Shown: positions 10,301-18,085 of the stretch, in pieces | Layout: every line of letters starts with the position of its first letter | Position numbering within the stretch: position 1 is the first letter of the stretch | Source: Brachionus rotundiformis | Taxonomy: Eukaryota; Rotifera; Eurotatoria; Ploima; Brachionidae | Direction of reading: 5' to 3' | Length of the DNA stretch: 64,000 bases | NCBI GenBank assembly: GCA_016802295.1 | Contig: JAESIW010000200.1 | Location: forward strand, 4,030,327 to 4,094,326 | The notes under the pieces: generated by a model | Database searches by the model: none | What the model saw: only the letters and a program-made list of their open reading frames with translations | Told to the model about the DNA's origin: nothing | Position numbers and translations under genes: made by a program

Positions 10301-10734
10301 TGACTAACATGTATTATTGATGCCGCATCTAAATTCGATTTTCAAGAATTAACGCGGCGTTTTCCACCGAGTTTTGGGTTTTAACGCGGCGTTAAACAGC
10401 AAAAATCTGCATTTTAATGCACGCATCAAAAGGGGGGAAAGTTTAACATGGGCGAGATGTAACGTGATGCATGGGCTAAAACCTGAGTTTTGGTTTTTGG
10501 TGCATGCATCTCTTTGCAAGGGTAAACGGTATCTTAATTTATTTAAATAAGGTCTTTTGAAAAGATAAGCCCGTCAGATTGCCAAAAACTATTAAGGGCC
10601 TTAATTCGTTTGGTGAAACTGGAGTTGGTGAAATTTTAAATTATTATGGCATTGAAATCGAGGAATCGGTCCAAACAAACAAAGAAGCAATCGCTAAATT
10701 TTTGGGAATAAGAAGCTTAAACCCTTTGAATTAA
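7351..10734 (+). CDS. Small coiled-coil protein, two exons, intron invaded by a transposon
   Basis: Exon 1 (7351-7659, 103 codons) starts MADGTEEIRNF and contains a heptad-like stretch around residues 35-75. Exon 2 (10570-10734, 54 codons plus stop) reads PVRLPKTIKGLNSFGE and ends at SLNPLN. With the 2867-bp element and one TA copy removed, the intron would be about 41 bp, GTATCT...ATAAG, the usual size here, and the exons join in phase 0 to give 157 residues. The transposon sits on the TA of the donor GTA, and the duplicated TA leaves GTACCG at the exon edge, so a GT donor still exists. The function is not recognised. Whether the gene is still spliced correctly is unknown. Confidence 0.6.
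7663..8051 (+). repeat. Left terminal inverted repeat of the pogo-like element
   Basis: Reverse complement of 10141-10529, 389 bp. GC-richer outer half with several GCCGCGTTA-like motifs, AT-rich inner half ending TTTGAGGAAAA. Confidence 0.92.
8141..8974 (-). CDS. Pogo/Tigger transposase, C-terminal part in a separate frame
   Basis: 277 codons. It starts MLNLFNITPVYIPP and carries the third catalytic residue in NILQPADVSWF (Asp24), followed by a Ser/Thr/Gln-rich acidic region and a basic tail (KRRGRPPDSP, KEKAKKSKRR). The start ATG overlaps the stop of the upstream frame as TAATG, so reinitiation is conceivable. The simpler reading is one gene broken by a 20-nt insertion, because removing those bases (8971-8990) joins both frames exactly through the conserved catalytic region. 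Confidence 0.85.
   Translation of the reverse strand: MLNLFNITPVYIPPRMTNILQPADVSWFGALKKEYHTRWNKWFLEEERTYTRFGNAKSPGYALCIRWLSEIWSNFNSAVITSSFSKCGITNQYNLHFCLTHILQTNTVITDYIDDLDESDDSDGFVNEDQLLFDEIININTDQSPAVVLNQTDNQSDILTPSPTSSHTSSSDSISQGSSLQVTPVIEHSQLPSPLLRPINLFNLGELIQPSMTSQRTSPGDSLDTNIQSTQTSTSINVSVPNMTQQGPQLLKRRGRPPDSPNTKALKEKAKKSKRRT
8939..8990. repeat. 21-bp fold-back inverted repeat disrupting the transposase
   Basis: 8939-8959 and 8970-8990 are perfect reverse complements (arm AACATTACACCAGTGTATATA less its last base, 20 shown) around a 10-bp spacer. The left arm encodes the conserved protein; the right arm is extra sequence. Confidence 0.9.
8974..9978 (-). CDS. Pogo/Tigger transposase, N-terminal part
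   Basis: 334 codons from MNDSSQSEF. Residues 36-73 form a psq-like helix-turn-helix (YTLEFKLKIITHY, then RRIISRWIK), followed by a CENP-B-type second DNA-binding region (KLKAAEI, GWFVNFCRR). The DDE_1 catalytic core starts with FNMDET (Asp208), and the second catalytic Asp is in LYLDSARCH (Asp316). The frame ends soon after because of a 20-nt insertion at 8971-8990. The third Asp is in the next frame. Family knowledge: this enzyme cuts and pastes the element at TA sites. Confidence 0.9.
   Translation of the reverse strand: MNDSSQSEFVSGTDSSTRNSDTGEAPVGISPSRIRYTLEFKLKIITHYQKGNSINDCAKKYLIDRRIISRWIKAESKILKTKLKRKKYAVSSSVDRSYYPALENHLYTWVKEKRLKGCCLSGTTIKLKAAEIHNTLYANTNESGIEFKASNGWFVNFCRRKNLVLRRVTTSSRDLPKNAICLIKSFFSECQVIVNSVNYKPGIIFNMDETCIYLDFPSNYTYEEKGTRRVKSFTTGAERTRISAAFTANSEGDKLPIYIIVPRKTDLPDFVAPNNVKLEYKTGATFNEWVLINYIKTILVPYMLENVYDEIYLYLDSARCHLTSNVKNELYTLV
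10141..10529 (-). repeat. Right terminal inverted repeat of the pogo-like element
   Basis: Mirror of the left TIR over exactly 389 bp; homopolymer runs I compared have equal length in both copies. Confidence 0.92.
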
Positions 10735-10924
10735 TTGTCTGAATGAAAAATTTTCTTTTTTTTGGTTCATTTTAATTTGATTTATAGATTAATAAAATAT
10801 TAACAAAAAATTTAAACATTTTAATACTAAATTGAAAATTTTTTTTGACAAAAATATAATAGCTATGTAGCTTTAAATATTTATAATATGTTGGTAGCAT
10901 AACTTTTTAAAAAAATCTAATAGA

Positions 10925-12145
10925 ATGGCATTTAGTTTAGAGATGGAACTAATCATGAAAACAAATTTGAGATTATGTGGTTTATGTATATTTAACCATG
11001 TGGATTTGGTGAGACATGGTCTGAAATTAAAATATATAAACCTAACTGGTTCTCAGCTCCCGATGAAGTTTTCTATCACAGAAATTGGAATAATGCTTTT
11101 ATTTCTAATATCTTTTTTTTTCATTCGAATATATGGTGTATGGGATGGTATAGAATTGTTCGGAATGGATAGAATTTTTGTATCAAAAGGTCTCTTATGC
11201 GTTTTTCTTCTATACTTTTTTTATCGAACTCTTTTCATTTTTTTGCCTATTAGTCATCAACTTGGACCAATGCTTGTAAGAATGAAACTCATGGTCAAGC
11301 AAGACTTTATGACTTATCTGCGTCTTTTTTTAATATCCATGACTGCCGGAAGTATTGCTTTAAATGCTGTGTTATACCCATTTCACCCTGTTAATTTTGA
11401 TCTTCTAAAAAGAATTTTATTGTTGAGAGGATTTATGCAGCTTTTTGTGGCCGATAAAGGCGATTTGGAAAAGGAAACTGAAGAATGTAGGCGATCTGGA
11501 TTATCTATTAATTTAAATAAACCATATTCTTGCTACAACTTGACAAATGGTCTTGATTTTTCTTACAACCAACAGAGACTTGAAAGTTACGGCGTTAGCC
11601 CCAAATGCAACAACCTAAGTCTATTGGCATGGTTCATCTTAATTCAATATTTTTTAATGATCAAGCTTTTTTTACCTACTCTTCTCACAGCAATGTTCAG
11701 CGCTACTGGAGCAAGAATAAACGAAAAATCTGAGCAATTATGGATGTTTCAGAGGTATGAAATAGTCTTGGATTATGAGAATAGACTTTGCTTCCCACCA
11801 CCATTTACAGTGATACTATATCTGTTTTATCTTATAAAAAAAGTCTTTATAAAGATAAAAAAAATGGTCACCAAATGCAAAGTTTGCTCAAAATGTTTTT
11901 GTTTTGAGCATAAAATGGCTAATGCAGATTCGGGTAAAAAAAATGCCAAAGTGGAATCGTCGTCTAAGGAATCTTATTCGTTCAATTATTGGAGAAATGT
12001 AGCTCAAAGGTATTCATGTGCGGCAGATACTAGTGAAAAGTCAAAACTCAAGCAAAAAGAAACTAATTTTAATAAGGTGAGAGAAGACTTGAGCAATCAA
12101 AAAAAATCAATGCAACGACTTAATGACCGAGTCGTTGTGATATAG
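10925..12145 (+). CDS. TRPM2-like cation channel, pore-region exon of a truncated gene
   Basis: The 406-codon frame covers transmembrane helices S3 to S6 of a TRPM channel. S3 is FSITEIGIMLLFLIS. The S4/S5 linker has ISHQLGPMLVRMKLMVKQ. A two-Cys outer pore region follows, S6 ends LLTAMFSATGARI, and the TRP helix SEQLWMFQRYEIVLDYENRL is followed by PPPF. A basic, coiled-coil-like tail continues to the stop. The TRPM signature WxFQRY after S6 makes the family firm. The N-terminal SLOG/MHR domains and S1-S2 are absent upstream, where the small coiled-coil gene lies instead. The S6 Asn usual in NLLIAMFN is Ser here, and the pore lacks an obvious FGQ-like filter. It is probably a partial or decayed copy. 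A donor-like AAG|GTGAGA at 12076 is also possible. Confidence 0.75.
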   Translation: MAFSLEMELIMKTNLRLCGLCIFNHVDLVRHGLKLKYINLTGSQLPMKFSITEIGIMLLFLISFFFIRIYGVWDGIELFGMDRIFVSKGLLCVFLLYFFYRTLFIFLPISHQLGPMLVRMKLMVKQDFMTYLRLFLISMTAGSIALNAVLYPFHPVNFDLLKRILLLRGFMQLFVADKGDLEKETEECRRSGLSINLNKPYSCYNLTNGLDFSYNQQRLESYGVSPKCNNLSLLAWFILIQYFLMIKLFLPTLLTAMFSATGARINEKSEQLWMFQRYEIVLDYENRLCFPPPFTVILYLFYLIKKVFIKIKKMVTKCKVCSKCFCFEHKMANADSGKKNAKVESSSKESYSFNYWRNVAQRYSCAADTSEKSKLKQKETNFNKVREDLSNQKKSMQRLNDRVVVI

Positions 12146-12239
12146 CGACATCTTTGTCGATATCACTGGTTTAATTAACTAACTTAACCATGAGCGTTTA
12201 AATTAGAAAGAAGCATAAATAGCTGCTCCAATACGTCTA

Positions 12240-12555
12240 ACGAAGAGATCGGATAGACGGGCCAAAGGGTACTAATGTAAACATTACAGTCGTATCATTG
12301 GAAAAAGCATTAACTCAAAATCAATCTTGCTTAGAACAAATTAAGAATTTAATAGCCCAAAAACAATCTAAATCAGGTTTATCAGATCGCAAAAAAAGAA
12401 ATTATATTCACATTTTATCCAGAGAATTTCCATATGTAAACACTAGTGTGCCACAATTTTTTGTCTATGAAAAACTTGTATCATGGGAAATTAAGGAACA
12501 AAATAAAAACATTTTAATTTTTTTTTGTAATTCATGTCAAATACATTTAAATTGA
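12240..12555 (+). pseudogene. Continuation of the TRPM2-like gene, start of NUDT9-H region
   Basis: An open frame from about 12252 reads RIDGPKGTNVNITVVSLEKA, then a helical stretch, then REFPYVNTSVPQFF and LVSWEI. The last motif resembles the linker entering the NUDT9-homology domain of TRPM2 (YP...RFPV...KVxWE). The rest of the Nudix-like domain is missing; the frame runs into low-complexity sequence and stops at 12555. The splice joining it to the upstream exon is unresolved. A 12-bp bulged hairpin (about 12135-12163) lies at the end of the upstream frame. Confidence 0.45.
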
Positions 12556-13069
12556 TCACTATTTTAATTTATTAATACATAATTGATCGGAATGAAAATC
12601 TTATACAATCAAAAATTCTAAATTATCTATTAATTAATCCTATAATGTTCAAAAAAATTGCCACTTTCAAATTTTTTTTATCTTTCTTGTTTTATTTATA
12701 AAATTAACACTTTTGATTTTACTTTTAAATAAACCAATAAAGCCTTGTCTCTAGTTCGATATAGTTAATTAAATAAATAAATAGATAAATAAATTTCTAA
12801 AATAACTCGGGCATTTAAAAAAAAATGCCTCTAATTGAAGAAATTCCTAATAACATATCTCAAGATCAGGCCTTTTGAGCTAATACTAAAGTAAAAGCTA
12901 GAGGAAAAGGTAAAAGTTATTTTCCTTTCTGTAGTTCTCCATTTGAAAAATAATTGAAAATCTAAAAAGTAAGACGGAAAAGTACTTAGTTGAATTGTAA
13001 CAGTGGAAAATAATGATTTCTGTCAAAAAGTGTTGTTAAATGATTTTTACTAAAAATAATTAGAAAAAA
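12556..13069. other. AT-rich spacer with AAAT-type repeats
   Basis: A run of AAATAAATAAATAG-like repeats near 12765-12795 could be the 3' tail of a retroelement. No protein is recognised. Confidence 0.4.
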
Positions 13070-13076
13070 AGTCCTT

Positions 13077-14637
13077 ATGATATTGGCAAGATTGTAAACA
13101 TTGAAAAAGTTTTAAAGAAGTTGAACTCGCTAAATATACACAAAACATGTGGCCCACATCTTGTTAGTAATATTGTTTTAAAGAAAGCAGCAGTAGATCT
13201 TGTGAACCCAATCACGTTATTGTTTAGATTATCTCTCTCTCAAGGAAAATTACCTTTAATTTGGAAAATGGCAAATGTGACATCCCTTTATAAAAAAGGA
13301 AATAAGCTTGATTCAAGCAATTATCGGCCGGTCTCACTTACAAGTGGTATTTGCAAGATTCTCGAGAGTCTGGTCAAAGATCACATGTTAGCCTTTCTTC
13401 TAAACTGAAATCTTTTATCTGACGAACAACATGGATTCATGCCAAAAAGATCATGTTCAACAAATTTACTTGAATCAATAGATTTTATCACATCAGCTCT
13501 CAACAAAGGACTATCTGTCGATATAATTTACACAGATTTTTCGAAAGCGTTTGACAGAGTATCGCATAGATTATTATTATATAAGCTTAAAAGATATGGT
13601 TTTATCGATATGATTTATTTTTGGATTAGTGATTTTCTCAGCGAGAGGAAACAAAGGGTAATTTTGGGTTCATCCATGTCAAATTGGTTAGATGTAACAA
13701 GCGGAGTACCTCAAGGTTCAGTATTAGGACCTCTATTATTTTTGATATTTATAAATGATCTTTCGACTCGTTTAGTTAATAAATGTGAAAAATATGCCGA
13801 TGATACTAAAGTTTTGTCTGTAATTAAAAGCTCTCAGGACAATCTCGTACTTCAAAAAGATATAGACTCAATTTCAAGCTAGTCACTTACTTGGGCTTTG
13901 GATTTGAATATTGAAAAATGTAATTTAATGCATGTTGGCTCAAAAAATCCTGTGTTTGACTATACCATTTTTAGCAGATACGGTACAAAGAATTTATCTA
14001 AAACAATTCTCGAAAAAGATTTAGGTGTATATATTCAAAGTGACTTGAAATGGACTAACCAAGTAAAATATTGCACGAGTCGAGGAAATCGTATTTTAGC
14101 TATGATTAGAAAAAGTTTCAGAAATTTAAACATTGATACATTGAGAATGCTCTACACAGCACTGGTTAGACCTCATTTAGAGTTTGCCATTAGTTCATGG
14201 TGTCCATTTCTTGAAAAAGATATTTTTGAAATCGAGAAAGTACAAAGAAGAATGACAAAAATAATCCCTTCACTTCGAAAATTTGACTACTCTAAAAGAC
14301 TTGAAATACTAAATTTAACTGATCTCAAAGTTAGAAGGATGAGAGGAGACTTAATCCAACTTTTTAAAGTTATTAAAAGATACGAAATTATCAATTTTGA
14401 AAATGGTATTAATTTTTCTCGAAACTAATCGTATAGCTTAAGAAGACATGACAAATGTATAGTTAGAGAAGATGTAAAAAGTTGCATGCAACGATATCAT
14501 TTTTTAACAAATCGAGTAGTTAATGTCTGGAATAGTCTACCTCAATAATTAATTACCGAATCAATCATTAATCTCAGAATTAACCTGGACAAATGGCTCA
14601 AGAGACAGTCTAATTTACTGCCATAGCTTCGAAGAAG
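13077..14637 (+). pseudogene. Reverse transcriptase of the non-LTR element, with in-frame stops
   Basis: All blocks are in the same frame. KKGNKLDSSNYRPVSL (finger region) precedes a TGA at 13406. DFSKAFDRVSH, GVPQGSVLGPLLF and the catalytic YADDTKV precede a TAG at 13880. C-terminal extension motifs LGVYIQSDLKW, LVRPHLEFA and KVQRRMTKIIPSL precede a TAA at 14426. The tail LTNRVVNVWNSLPQ follows. The three stops and two later ones show it is inactive, yet I see no frameshift across about 1.5 kb. Family knowledge: such proteins copy the element RNA by target-primed reverse transcription. Confidence 0.9.
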
Positions 14638-14655
14638 TAAAAATCTTCTTAATGT

Positions 14656-15018
14656 GGTTTTGTGAAATTCAGTACAAAATGGCAAAAAGAACAGAAAAAA
14701 GTGTGAAAAAATTGAATAACTTTTTTTCCAAAGGTTTAAACCTAATTCTGTAAATGCAGAATGGTGCAACATTCAAAGTTGCATCAAATATCTTTGTCTG
14801 CTAATTTTGCAGAGTTCAGCAGAAATTAAATTTCAATATAATCGAGTGTAGTACATTTTGCAGAGATTTTGCACATCATTAGCAGACTTTCACAGTTGAT
14901 GCAACTTTGAATGTTGTACCATTCTGCATTCACAGAATTAATTTTAAACTTTTAGAAAAAAAGTTGTTTCATTTTTTTACACTTTGTTCTGTTCTTTTGT
15001 ACTGAACTTCACAAAACC
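14656..15018. mobile_element. 363-bp MITE, copy 1 (8-bp target duplication)
   Basis: Ends are GGTTTTGTGAAATTCAGTAC and its near reverse complement, and the inverted repeats extend over roughly 130 bp each side. The element is flanked by the direct repeat CTTAATGT (14648-14655 and 15019-15026). There is no coding capacity. GG-ended TIRs with 8-9-bp duplications fit Merlin-type elements best; hAT is an alternative. It is inserted in the 3' part of the non-LTR element. Confidence 0.88.
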
Positions 15019-15454
15019 CTTAATGTTAAAATTGATCTTGTTCTCATCAATTATTTATTATTTTATTTATTTGCAAATTTGTATAGCAAAAGCTCCTGTA
15101 AAATAAAAGATATAAATCGAATAAATCAAACAAAATATAGTAAAAATAAAAGTAAGTTGAAATATAAATGTAAATTAAAAAAAAACATTTATTGTAAAAG
15201 GTAGTGAAATGCTATTTACGATTAAATATTTGAGGGTTCAGGTGAAAAAGAAGAAATAGTTAGGAGGCAATTACTCAATAAAGTTGTCAATCAGATCAAT
15301 TTTTCCAACCCGGCTCTTCATTCTTTAATGATTAGCCTATTTTTTTTAAATATATTTAATTCTATCTTTTCTAAGTGAAAATGAGGAAGAGAGAATTTCA
15401 AATAAAAATAATAATAACTTAGTTTCTAAATCAACCTGGAAGTTTTTTATTAAA

Positions 15455-16205
15455 AAGAGCAAATCAGAATCAATTATGAGCAAAATTTTAAACCAAGTTC
15501 TTAAAAATTACGACAAAGACGACCAACCTACAAATAATAGTATAATTTTTTAAATTTGCGAAAAATTGTTTATTTAAAAATTTTAAAATGTTTATATTAA
15601 TTTCATAAATTTTTTTATATTCACAATTTATTTTAATAAGTTCAAAATAATTTTTGTCTATGATAATTAAAATTTATTTTAACATACTTTATATTTGTAA
15701 TCCTTGACATAAAAATATGCTGGCAAAAATCTAAATTAAATTTATTTTCTGGACAGCTATATATACTTTTCTTATAATCAATCATGATTTATAATTTAAT
15801 TAACTACTTAACTAAAAAATTTAGACTTGGCTTGAGAAATTTAATCTAATAGATAAGAAATTTTGATGCCAATGAGCGAAAAAGAAGAGGATACATAATT
15901 CTTAAATCAAGTATCATTCAAATTATGTGTCTAATCAAATTTAATTATCTTTCATTCTGCTACTCGAATTACCAAGTATAGTCTGTTTGCTTGCAAAAAT
16001 TTCCAATTTGGTCCACGAAAGAAGAGAGGAACAAGTTTCTTTAAACAATTGCTACAGAATTTCGACTTTCTTTACCCATATTCATTAATTCATTTATTAA
16101 AATAATTATTTTTGATCAATAGAATTTTAAAATTTTCCAAGCTCAAATTAATATCTAATACCTAGTAAGGCTAATTTGTAAATATTGTTTTAATCTTATG
16201 ATTGA
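15455..16205 (+). repeat. Decayed duplicate of exon 1 and intron 1 of the ion-channel gene
   Basis: 15455-15550 matches the end of exon 1 at 2860-2950: it encodes SKILNQVLKNYDKD, as in the intact gene, followed by a similar intron start. Similarity continues through 15600-15800 (matching about 3000-3230), 15960-16050 (about 3240-3350) and 16080-16200 (about 3430-3540), and fades just before the position of exon 2. Only this 5' portion is present, and there is no open gene here. Confidence 0.8.
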
Positions 16206-17103
16206 CTTGGGCGACTAGATTTACCAATAAAGAAGTTTTGATGGCAATGAGCGAAAAAAGTGTCATTATTTTATTTAAAAGAGATCTAAGGATTTGGCCA
16301 ATATTAAATCAAAGTAAATTGCTGAAAAGTTAATAGAAATCAAAAAAATGGCGGACCAATTTTTATATCAAATTCAACCAAAAGCCAAACTCAAGCAGAG
16401 TATTTTCATAAAAGATAAAATAAATCAAATCACAAAAATATTTAAAAGAAAGTTTTTATTAAATTGTTTTTATTCTAAAAAATTTAAACTAGAATATTTA
16501 GATATTCATTTTTTTCGCATTTGTTTTCTAAAAAAACGAAACCGATTATAATTTGACTAAAGTTTTATTTCTCATTATTTTTGGTTGATGTTCAAGTGTT
16601 TCATTATTTAAAAAAAAAAGTTAAAAACTTAAAAAAAAAACTTCCATTCAATCAAACAAATCGTGTAACTAAATCGCTCTGATGTAATAAATAATTAAAA
16701 AAAAAATTTAAAATATCAAAAAAAAAACACATTTAGGAAAAATCATAATGACGAATATGAAATTAGAGATGATTGTGGTCAGTGACGCAGATCGGTTTCC
16801 AGACTGAAATTATTGGCCAAAGAAAAAAAAGAGTCCAGGAGAAAATAATAAACGCTTGTTTAATGTCTAACTCTAAAGCTGAATTTCCATAAAGCAGAAT
16901 GCGGCAAGTGCCAATGGGTCATTTTAAATAAACCCCATCGCTCTTCGCCTTTTAAATGAAGAACAAAAAAATTTCAAAGAACCAAAAAATCCAATTTAGT
17001 TGTAAATTAAGTATATTTTTTTGTTGTTTTTTTTTTAAGTAATGAATAGTAAATAATAAGATATTTTTGTTTAAATTAATATTAAAATGATAAAATAATA
17101 TAT
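16206..17103. other. Spacer and probable 3' flank of the 14-3-3 gene
   Basis: A 67-codon frame at 16348-16551 is Lys/Phe/Ile-rich and looks like chance. Around 16190-16260 a segment repeats the pattern at about 15820-15890 (GACTTGG... TTTTGATG... AATGAGCGAAAAA), suggesting a local duplication. The rest is A-rich. Confidence 0.45.
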
Positions 17104-18040
17104 CTAGTTATTGTCGTCTTGCTGGCCTTGGTCATCGTCACCTTGGGCATCTGATGTCCAGAGCTAGAAAAAGAGAAAAAAATGGTTAGTTTATCCACAT
17201 ACTGGACAAGTGTTGGCAATTCTTACGGTAAGATTGTCTCTAAGTAGTTGCATTATAAGAGTACTGTCTTTGTAACTGTCTTCATTGAGGGAGTCTAGTT
17301 CGGCAATGGCATCATCAAAGGCCTGCTTGGCCAAGTGGCATGCGCGTTCTGGCGAGTTCAAGATTTCATAGTAAAAGACAGAGAAGTTGAGAGCGAGGCC
17401 AAGACGGATCGGGTGGGTTGGCTGCATTTGGCTCTTGGCGATCTCGAACGCCTCGCTGTAGGCTTTTTGCGAGTCGTCGATCACAGCTAAACAAAAGTTA
17501 ACATTATTTTGCACATAAAATTAAATTTATTCAAAAAAAAGAGACAAGTACCGTTTCTGTCCTCGCCGATGGCTACCTCGGCCAAGTATCTAAAGTAATC
17601 TCCCTTCATCTTCAAATAGAACACTTTGGACTCGGCATTGCTCGCCTTGGCAATCAAGAACTTGTCCAACAGTTTCTAGTTAGAGAAAAAAAGTTATTTA
17701 TGAGTGGCTCAGTGGGCCGGCTAGCGCTTACCAAGACATCGTTACAAATGTCCTTGAGTTCTTTTTCGATTTTTTCTCGGTACTCGCGGGCCATCGCCTG
17801 CTTTCGTTCGCTGCCCTCGGTCTTTTGCTCAATCGAGCTGATCACCCTCCACGATGAACGTCTGGCGCCAACCACGTTCTTGTAAGCAACCGAGAGCAAG
17901 TTTCTCTCCTCGTTCGATAGTTCACTATTTGATTCGGTTACTTTTTTCATAGCAGCAGCCATGTCGTCGTAGCGCTCAGCTTGTTCGGCCAACTTGGCTC
18001 TTTGGATTTGTTCTTCTCTATCTCCGGTTTTTTCGGCCAT
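17104..18040 (-). CDS. 14-3-3 protein (zeta-like)
   Basis: Four exons (17732-18040, 17552-17675, 17227-17486, 17104-17163) encode 250 residues, the normal family length. The phosphopeptide-binding residues are present: Lys54 and Arg61 in AYKNVVGARRSSWR, and Arg132-Tyr133 in KGDYFRYLAEV. Other hallmarks are SVFYYEILNSPERAC, LAKQAFDDAIAELD and LRDNLTLWTSD, followed by the acidic tail QGDDDQGQQDD. The first residues form the dimerisation helix. 14-3-3 proteins bind Ser/Thr-phosphorylated clients as cytosolic dimers. The exons are visibly GC-richer than neighbouring genes, as expected for a highly expressed gene. The complete frame, canonical splice sites and intact binding groove indicate a functional copy. 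Confidence 0.97.
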
Positions 18041-18063
18041 TTTAATTTGAATAAAATACTAAG

Positions 18064-18085
18064 TTGTGTGAGTGTGTGTGTGTGT
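18064..18085. repeat. (GT)n microsatellite upstream of 14-3-3
   Basis: TGTGTGAGTGTGTGTGTGTG run, about 25 bp upstream of the 14-3-3 start codon, probably in its 5' UTR. Confidence 0.8.

Larger units (their letters stand above)
7663..10529. mobile_element. Pogo/Tigger-type (Tc1-mariner superfamily) DNA transposon with long TIRs
   Basis: The 2867-bp element is bounded by inverted repeats starting CCGTTTACCCTTGCAAAGAG and flanked on both sides by TA (7661-7662 and 10530-10531), the target duplication of Tc1/mariner elements. The two 389-bp TIRs look identical wherever I compared them, implying recent insertion. Inside, on the minus strand, lies a CENP-B/pogo-like transposase in two frames (8141-9978). 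TIRs this long are unusual for pogo elements, whose TIRs are commonly a few tens of bases. It lies in the intron of the small coiled-coil gene, opposite to that gene. Confidence 0.92.
13070..15115 (+). mobile_element. CR1/Jockey-type non-LTR retrotransposon, 5'-truncated and dead, with nested MITE
   Basis: One plus-strand frame from about 13077 encodes reverse transcriptase and its C-terminal extension. A 363-bp MITE interrupts the 3' end at 14656-15018. Sequence after the MITE (from 15027) continues the AT-rich 3' region. The 5' end of the element (endonuclease and ORF1) is absent. The outer limits are approximate. Confidence 0.75.

Noticed and set aside
12135..12163. Hairpin GTGATAT..CGACA/TGTCG..ATATCAC as a terminator or riboregulator
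   Set aside because: Short, bulged, and in eukaryotic DNA; no supporting context beyond lying at the end of the TRPM frame.
17700..17885. 61-codon plus-strand frame inside 14-3-3
   Set aside because: Antisense shadow of 14-3-3 exon 1.
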